The translations under genes were made by a program, and so were the position numbers. Shown in pieces: positions 36,401 through 45,400 of a DNA stretch of 64,000 nt (position 1 is the first letter of the stretch; every line of letters begins with the position of its first letter). The stretch lies in assembly GCF_019059575.1 (NCBI RefSeq), contig NW_024883404.1:1-64000 (forward strand), given 5' to 3'. The notes under the pieces were generated by a model, which made no database searches, was not told where the DNA came from, and saw only the letters and a program-made list of their open reading frames with translations. The stretch is from Amphibalanus amphitrite. Its lineage: Eukaryota > Arthropoda > Thecostraca > Balanomorpha > Balanidae.

Positions 36401-39400
36401 TGCTGATTCTAGTAGGTATCTACTACGCAACCTTCTCACATTAATTTTTCTCCAAGCGTTTTGGGGGGGGGGGGCCAAAAGATATGTTGGCCCCCCCTTT
36501 CAGGCTTTTGGGGGGGCCATGGCCCCGGTGGCCCCCCCCTGGATCCGCCAGTGAGAACATACCTAAGGTCATTCTGACCTAATTTTCGGACGACCTATCA
36601 GAGGCCAGATCCTCTCGAATTTTCTTTTTACCACAGTGCGTTAAATTGGTATACTAGACCTCCAGAAAGTTTGATGACGATATCTAAATACACTGCATAA
36701 ATAAAATGTAATTGTACTATAAATACAATGTACTTTCAGAGACATCAAGAGAAGAGGACAGAGGGAGACATTTTGACCCTCGCCCTAAAGGGACGTCCGT
36801 TGAGGGGCTTCTTCTGAAAAAGTGTCAATCGTGGCCGTAACCCTTCTGGGTAGATATGGTACAAGACTTTCTATAGTCCAACAAATTTATCGATGCTCTC
36901 TTTTCATAAGTGTGGCCTTTCCTAAACTATGCAGGCTTCAGATTGCTCTAATACCAGAAACTTTCGCCTCAGCGATCAGGAATCTTTAAGGCCTATAGCA
37001 TGTAAGTGGCTTTCTCTGATTATGAACTCTCATTGAGCCACACAGGGCGGTCACACCCGCCGCCGGCGAGGAGTGAGGACGGTTGTAATTGACCTGGGTT
37101 GACCTTTTAAAAGTCAAGAACCATTTTGAAGGCGTTTAGGTTAAAATTGAACCACAGATTCGGATTCAGGACCTCAAGAAACCTCTCCAAGCATATCACG
37201 GAGGTCAGCATGTCAACATGCAAGGTCATTGACCTTGGCTGACCATAGATAGGTCAATATACATGTACAGTTTCATACAGTTGTCAACATAACAATGTAC
37301 AGCTTCATGTCCTATCAAAATCTGACACACAATCACACGGAATAGTTTCGTTATTGCCAATGAGATCACGTCCAAGTAGGTACGGTACCTACATCTATGT
37401 ACGATTTTATCAAAAACGATCGGAGGTTTTACCTTTTATGACGTCATAGCTCGATGACCTGACATGACCCAGAACTTTTTTTTACTAAAATTTGCGCAAA
37501 GGATGCCCCAGTGGCCATTGAAAATTTCAGCACGATCCTACTAATAGCTCGGCGCACATCGCAAAAAAAAACTCATGGGTCGCATCGAACCCCTCCCCCA
37601 CTCCCCTGTCAGGGCGAGGGAGGCGCTGTTGTAGGCCCTCAGAGTTGCGTGTATGGGTCATATGACCCTCATAGACGTCGGTGTGGGCCCTTAGAGACGC
37701 AGGTGAGGGTCCTCACAGTCACCGCTATGGGACCCTAAAAGAAAACTGATTTGAGAAACTGATCAGAGAAACTGATCATTGGCAGGTGTGGGTCCTTTGA
37801 ACTGCTGGCTCCTAATTGGCTGGCAAGGGTTCTCAGAGTCCGGTAACTGGTAAGAGGCCCTCAGAAGCCGGAGTTGGCCCTTCTGGAGATAAGCTGGCTA
37901 CTTAGGAGCCTAAAGATGCTCTTGCGGGCTCTGTGAGGCCTTTCTGAGGTGAAATATGCCCAGCGTGGACCCTCAGCGGCCAATTAGCGTCGCAGGGCAC
38001 CTTGAGCCCTGGGACTCCGAACTTGATGGGGGAATGTTCTTCCTGGCCCCCTGGCTACGCCACTGCCTGCTTTCACATGAAAGTAGGCACCCTCTTCTGC
38101 ACCCTCTTTTGCGCCTTAAAGGCGATGGCGCCCTCTCGAAGGATGGCTTCCCCCATGACTTTGTCCGCACCATTTTTTTTTCCAGCGTGGTTACGCCCCT
38201 GGCTAAGCCTTCCTTCTACAAGAAGCCTCGACCTCCTATTTGCACATAGAGACTTTTACTGGTACAGAGAGCCTCTGAATTGCCCATAGGCCTCCTGTTG
38301 GTACAGGGGGCCTCCAATTTGAACAGAGAGCCTGATACTGGTACAGAGGACCTCGGATTTATCCAGGGGCCTCCTGGCTCCTGTTGGCACCGGGGGCCTC
38401 CTATTTGTACAGGGGCCCTCTGTTTGCACAGGGGGACTCCTATATGTAAAAAGGACCTCTTGTAAGTACAGAGGGCCTCTTATTTGTCCAGGGGGTCTCC
38501 AATTTCTACAGAGGACCTATTGTTGGTGCAAGGGGCCTCCTATATCAATATGCGTACATAGAGGATGCCTCCTCTTTGAACAGAGAACCTGTGTACAGGG
38601 TGCCTCCTCTTTGCACAGAGAGCCTGTGTACAGGGTGCCTTCTCTTTGCACAGAGAGCTTCCAGTTTGTTTAGGGGGTCTCCTATTTGTCTAGGGGGCCT
38701 CCTACTTATCCCAGGGGCTTCCTATTTCTCCATGGGGCCTCCTATTTGCCAAGGGGGTATCCTATTTCTACAGAGAGCCTCTATTTGTCCAGGAGGCCTT
38801 CTATTTGCCAAGGGTGCCTTCTATTTGTCCAGAGAGCTTCCAATTTGTCTAGGGGCCTCCTCTTTGTCCAGGGGGCTCCTGTTTGTCGAGAGGGCCTCCT
38901 ATTTGTCTAGGGGGCCTCCTTTTTGTACAGAGGACCTCCTCAATGTCCAGGGTGCCTCCTATGTGTACAGAGGGCCTCCAATTTGTCCAAGGGGCTTGCT
39001 GTTCGTCTGGGGGGCCTGCTGTGTTTCCAGGAGGCCTCCTTTTTCTTCAAGGGCCTTGTAATTGTCTAGGGACTTCCTTATTGTACAGGGCAGCTCCTAT
39101 CTTCACAGGGGGCCTCCTATTTACCCAGGGTGCCTCCAAATTGTACAGGAGGCCTCCTTATTGTCCAGGGCCCTACTATTTGTCTAGGGGACCTCCCATT
39201 TGTCTAGGGGCCTCCCTTTTGTACAGGGGACCTACTATTGGTACAGAGGGCCACCTTTTTCTACCGAGGTCCTCCTATTTCTGCAGGGGCCCAGGGGCCT
39301 CCTATGTGTGCACTGTGCAGGCACCTTTTATTGGTCTAGGGGCCTCCTATTTGTCTAGGGGCCTCCTATTTGTCTAGGGGCCTCCTATTTGTCTAGGGGC

Positions 39401-42400
39401 CTCCTATTTGTCTAGGGGCCTCCTATTTGTCTAGGGGCCTCCTATTTGTCTAGGGGCCTCCACTTTATCCAGGAGGCTCCTTTTTGTCGAGAGAGGGTCT
39501 TTTTGTCCTAGAGGACTCCTATTTGTCTAAAGGGCCTCCTTTTTCTGCAGAATCCTCCTATTTTTCCAGGGGCCTCCTAGTCGCTAAGGGGGTCTCCTGT
39601 TTGTCCAAAGGGGCTCTTATTTGTACATGGGGCCTCCTATTTATCCAGAGGACCTCCTAATCGTCCAGGGGCCTCCTATTTGTACAGGGGGCCTTCTATT
39701 TGTCCAGGGGGCTTTCTATATCTCCAAGGGGCCTCCTAATTATCCAGGGGCCTGCTATTAGCCCAGTGGCCTCCAATTGTACAGGGGCCTCCTAATCGTC
39801 CAAGGGGTCTCCTATTTGTACAGAGGGCCTCCTATTTGTCGAGGGGCCTTTTATTTGTCTAGGGGCCCTCCTGTTTGTACAGGGCACCTCCAATTCATAC
39901 AAAGAACCTTCTATATTATCAGCGGCCCTCCATTTGTAAAGTAGCTGGTGCGCCTCGAGGCTATGTCTGGGGTGGAAAAGTCACAGATAAGAATAGGGGC
40001 CTGTGATTTTGAGCAAAAGGGCCTTCAGTATTACAGGGGTGGCAAAAAGATATGTTTGCCCCCCTGGCTGGCGCCAGGGGGGGCAGCTGCCCCCCCCCCT
40101 GCCCCCCGGTGGCGCCGCCCCTGAACCAAAGGTGGAGATCTCGGGGAGGGGGGGTCGGGGGGTCAGGACCCCCCCTGAAAACGAATTACTGCTATGTAAG
40201 TCAATGACCATTGACTAGTACTGCATCCAGCCCGCCTCCACCTGCCCGGCCTGGACCCCCCCCCCCTGACATTTTGACAGATCTCCACCCCTGCATGCAA
40301 CATTGAACCGAAGTGTGACAGGGTAACCGAGCCATCTGAGAATGACCCCGAATGGTCTTCCCGCGCCCTGATGGGGGGGCATTTTGGCCCCCCTGTGGTT
40401 TTCTTAAATAGCGAGAAAACGGCGGCGCGCAGCGCCGCCAAATTTTGGATACCTTACCGGGCATCAATTTGACACCTTCACACAAAATTTCAAGTCACAG
40501 GTCACCTCAGGTCAGGAATTATTCAGGTCAAACTGAGGTCATGTTCGAGTAAAAATGAGCAAAAAACATGACATCTTGAAACGCTCACCAATTCTACAGT
40601 TAACAAGCAATTTTAATTTTTTTTTATGTGGTTGTGTAGAGAAAAGACGGCGCTACAAAACTGCTATCTCGGATTTTCGAAATTTTGGGATTTTGACCCC
40701 AAAAAATAAAAAAAAATTGATATTTGTTAGAAAAACTCAAAAAATTTCCAATTTTTTTTTTGAATTTCGAAAAAAACCGGAATATGTGTGATAGTCCCTG
40801 CGCTCTTTGATATACATACCAAATTTTAGATCGATACCTCCTTTTTTGGCCAAGTTATAGCGAAAAAAACTGTTAAAAATTGTTGACGTCAAATTTTTGA
40901 ACTCAATTTTTAGCAATTCTAGACCACGTAGCGCAAAACGGAGACCACCATTGAACTTCCCGTGACGAGCTGCATCGAATCGATACCCATTTTATGCAAA
41001 AATATCAACTTTGAAATTTGACCTAATTTGACCTGACCTTGACCTGACCTTGACCTGACCTTGACCTGACCTTGACCTGACCTTGACCAAAACGTGACCT
41101 AAGCTGGCCCTAAAGTCTGTCTGACCCACATAATCGCATTTGTCATGTAAAATGGACCATAAAACATGTATCACACGACACTTTCATATTGTGACCCCCC
41201 AGTGACCTGACCTCTGTGACCTGACCTGGTGTCAGTGACCTCAAATAGCAAAATATCTGTTTGAAGAACATTTCCCCATCGACGATTTTCAATGAAATGC
41301 ATTTTACTCGATTTTACAACGCATTTCTTGAAATGCCTGTAAACGGTGAAAATTCGACCTTTGACCTGACCTGTGACGTCATCGGTTTGACCGAGGTCAA
41401 TAAAATTGGGTCACAAGGTAGTTCCCCGTTGGGGCTATCCAACACCGTTTACCGCTTGTCGCTATGTTGCGTGGTTCTCGAGATCTGAGGGGGGGGGCCA
41501 AAATGCCCCCCCCCCATCAGACCGCGTTGCTCGGCAGACCCCATCTGGGCGCGGGTTAAGCTGAGACTGGCCTTTTCTGAGTGATGAACGCGGCTTGGTA
41601 GCCATCGGTACTTAATTTTATATTTCCAAGCAGCTTCATACGATCTGGAAAAATAACGATGGATCGAGAGTCTTGCAATAAGGGGTCACTCTTTGAACTA
41701 AATTATACGTCATCGGCTCCCTCTTGCAGGACAACGCACCGAATGTAATGATCATACATGCATACATATGGAGCCCGATGGAAGAGAGACATGAAGGCAA
41801 TCGTTCAGCATCTCCTCCAGCTGTGCCGTCGGGAAGTGCAAAGAAACGATGGCGACAGCTTCACACACTCCACCTTTTGAGTGTGGAACAACACCCACCC
41901 GTCTGCTGCAGGAGAAGCAGTAACTCACCGTGTTCGGGACTTGGTTCAGCTGTTCGTCCAGCTGCTCCAGGCGCTGGTTGACCTCCTCCAGCTGGGTCAT
42001 CTTGTTCTTGAACTGGGGCAGCACGTCCGGATCGGATCTTTGGGCTTCGGCGATCTCCCGCTCGATCTGGAGGTACTCCTCCAGAGTCTTCTTATCGAGG
42101 ATCGGCTATACGACATCAGATAAATAATTAATAAGGCAAAACGTATTTCTTGAATGGCACAGGCCTTATCACACTAAGCCATTGCTTGCTTTGCCTGCAA
42201 AATGTTTCTAATGCGACAACATAGCAATTAACTTTCACCGAGTCCTTTCTTCATTTTTAAGTGGCAATTCGGTTAATTTAAAAAGCTAGGCTTCTGTACC
42301 GTTTGTTACGATGCAGAGTCCCTTTTTATGGCCTCTGACACATTTCATTAAGGAGAAGAGTGATGTTTATAAATTGGCACTAACAAGCCTCAGTGAGGAC

Positions 42401-45400
42401 AAGCCTGTCAATGATTACTCATCAATGGTTTGTCAGTACATCGGCACCCATTACAACGGTGCTGCACCTCCCTAGAAGTGCTCATCTGATTACCGTAACA
42501 CTTTTCGCTGAGCGGTGTTAAGGATGTCGTGATGGGATTGAACCGTACTATACCACAAAGCAATACCGATGACATCATTTACAAGACTCAGATCGAAACA
42601 TGTCCCTCTGAAAAGCTTGTCGAGATTATCAAGATCATTTGTGAGTAGCATGCTGTGAGGTGGCTTTAAGATTTCTGATGGAGATATTACGATATTTTCC
42701 CAAGGTATTGGTCGCAGTTAGATCTATAGTTAAGAGTTACACGAATACACTTAATCAGAAAGGAAGTATAAATGCTTACCAAACCCCATATCAAATTTCT
42801 TGAGGTTCGGCCTCATGTGTCCCGAAATGACTGCTTATTCATTACGGAGCGAGCGAAGCGAGCGTAGTCTTTCCCTAGATTAACGGAAATTTCTGAGTAT
42901 GAGCGGCCGGCCGGCCGGCCGGCCGGCCGGCCGGCCGTGGTCACGCTTTTGCGAGGCTTATATCTCAGCAACCACTTGACCGATTTACACGCGGTAATTT
43001 TTGTAGGGTAGCTTCATTCCTTCTACCAAGTATTGGACTGTTCCCGATGCATGTGGGTGACCCCTTATGCACGTGCCACGTGCAAAACGAAGAGGTGTCA
43101 CTTTTGTAATTGTTGCAATATCTCGGTAACTACTTGGCCGATTGCGCTGAAAGTTGGCATGTAGGTAGGCACCCACTAGGCACTGCATATCCATGTGCCA
43201 GAGTTGGGGTGCTGCTGCACGTGCGCACGTGCAGGGGTCGATTCCAGATCTCGAGAACGGCTGGACCGATGGCGCTCAAATTTGGCACATGGTTAGGGAC
43301 CGGTTAGTAGGGTGCCGTGCAAAAGTCAGTTGGGACCCATTTTGCACGTGCGCACGTGCAGGGTGCCGCTTCCAGATCTCGAGAACGACTGGGCCGATTG
43401 TGCTCAAATTTGGCACATCGCTAGAGACCGATTAGTAGGGTGCCGTGCACAAGTCAGCTGGAGGTACCCCCTCGTAATTTCGCACGTGCAAGGCTCACCC
43501 TCTCGCTCGCTCCGTTAGTCGCCCCAAAAGGCGTTATACTGGTTTTATTTTAACGGTGTAACCAGAAAAGAAAAGGAAACAAATACCACAATAAGAGTAT
43601 GTTAAAATGATCGGTGTCATTACCTCGGAATTCGGATAGCTCCTCATGTTGTTAGTCTTCACTGACTGGGCCCACGAGTCAGGTGCCTGTCAACAACACA
43701 CAACAGCGTAATGATATTACAGCAAGTGTCCCTATCCTAGTCGTAAACAATCAGAGCAGCTTTAAACTTTACATGTAAATTCAGCATACAAAGGTCAGCA
43801 TTCAGCAATCCTTATCGCCGAGAGGCAGATTAGTGTTTGTCCGACTACTGATAATGCCTTATCAAAGTTTGCAAACGGTTGGACTTCTTGGAGCCTTGCT
43901 GTAATTAGGCAATTTTTTCGCCATAGTTATAGCTTGGGAGCTTTATCAGCGATAAAACGTTTAGCTCAGAGCCCAGAGGTATTCCTTATGCCTGAGTATT
44001 ATTCTGCCTTTACAATGAATATACATAAATGGATTGGTGATATATGGCCGCAGGCACGTACCCAGGATTTCGCCCAGGAGGGGGCCACCTGCTTTCGAAG
44101 GGGCCCCCCACAGTGTATAGGGCCCCCCAGGTTCCCCGCGGGGGCCCCCGGGAGTCATGAAGAACCTTTCGATGGTGGGGGGGGGGGGCATAGTGGGTCC
44201 GGTCTCTCCTGCAGACGTAGGTGAGAAAACGCCACGTGTGTGTGAAAACGCAATGCAGTTCTTTACAACCTAATGTAGCATTTGGTTGTGATTTCTCGCG
44301 TTCAACTTCATCAAAGTCAATAAAAACGGTCTCTGAAACGGTCTAAGCCTTGAGAAAATGTGGAAAATTGGAAAGTAAAAATATTTTTGCTTGAGGAGTG
44401 TGCATGAAACGCACGACATTTTATGAGCGAGCGCCTCAATTACTGAACATCCTCCAATGCCGGATATGTAGGTATATAATATAATAGTGGGGAATAAATG
44501 TCTCGTTATCGGAATTCCACTATCTGGCAACTAGCCCTATGTAAACGCGGCTATTATATGTTTCACTAGGAATCGAGCGCAATTGTACTTTTAGCCAGAA
44601 AATAAATGCTTGGGTAATTCTGGGACACTGTATTAATTGGAGGAATAGGAATTAGGAGGAAATGCGATTGCAAATCGACCCACATCCCTGTGTTAGCCAA
44701 TGACGCCTTTGGGGCCAAGGTTGGGGGTATTCAGTTTAGCCTTTTTGTTTTTCTGTGATATCTCCGGCACCGTGAAAGATATTGGCTCCTTCAGATGAGT
44801 GCCTACTCCAGTCACTACTTATATCCAGTAGCCAGTAGCCACTCAGATGATTTGGGATCAATCAGGTGATAAGTGTACTTTCAGACGACCAGGGGCCCCC
44901 AGTCGACCAGGGGTTCCCAGGCGACCAGGTCCTCCAGATGACTAGGGGCCCCACTGCCCCAGGCGACCAGGGCCCTCCAGGCGACCAAGAGCCAATGCGA
45001 TCAGGTCCCCAAAGCGATCAGGGGCCCCCAGGCGACCAGGGGGCCCCCATGCGACCAGGGGGCCCCATGCGACCAGGCCCCCGGCTACCAGGGGCCCCCA
45101 GGCGACCAGGGGCCCTCTAGGTGACCAGCGGCCCTCAGGCGATCAGGGGCCCCCAGGCGACCAGGGGATCCCAGGCTTCCAGGGGCCCAAGGCGACCAGG
45201 GTCCCCCAGGCGACTAGGGGCGACCGGGGGCCCCAGGCAACCAGGGGCCCCCATGCGACCAGGCCCCCCGGCTACCAGGGGCCCCCTGGGCGACTAGGTA
45301 CCCCCAGGCGATCAGGGGCCTCAATATCATGCAACCAGAGGCCCCCCATGCGACTAGGGCCCCCTAGGCGACTAGGGGCCACAGACTATCAGGGGCCCAT

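Larger units (their letters stand above)
33119..36553. mobile_element. hAT-like non-autonomous insertion, 3,435 bp, with 8-bp target duplication
   Basis: Perfect 15-bp inverted ends, CACTGGCGGATCCAG (33119) and CTGGATCCGCCAGTG (to 36553), are flanked by AGAACATA on both sides (33111-33118 and 36554-36561). An 8-bp duplication and CA(C/G)TGG-type ends fit the hAT superfamily. Inside are an inverted TTAA-type fragment, a small MITE (34247-34401) and about 360-bp tandem units. No transposase frame is visible. Confidence 0.75.

Noticed and set aside
38576..39377. Open frames of 161 and 164 codons on the + strand
   Set aside because: They translate the 20-21-bp minisatellite (repeating GPPICLGGLLF-type units); no gene.
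41028..41098. CRISPR-like array
   Set aside because: The 11-bp TTGACCTGACC units have no spacers; it is a simple tandem repeat inside a transposon.
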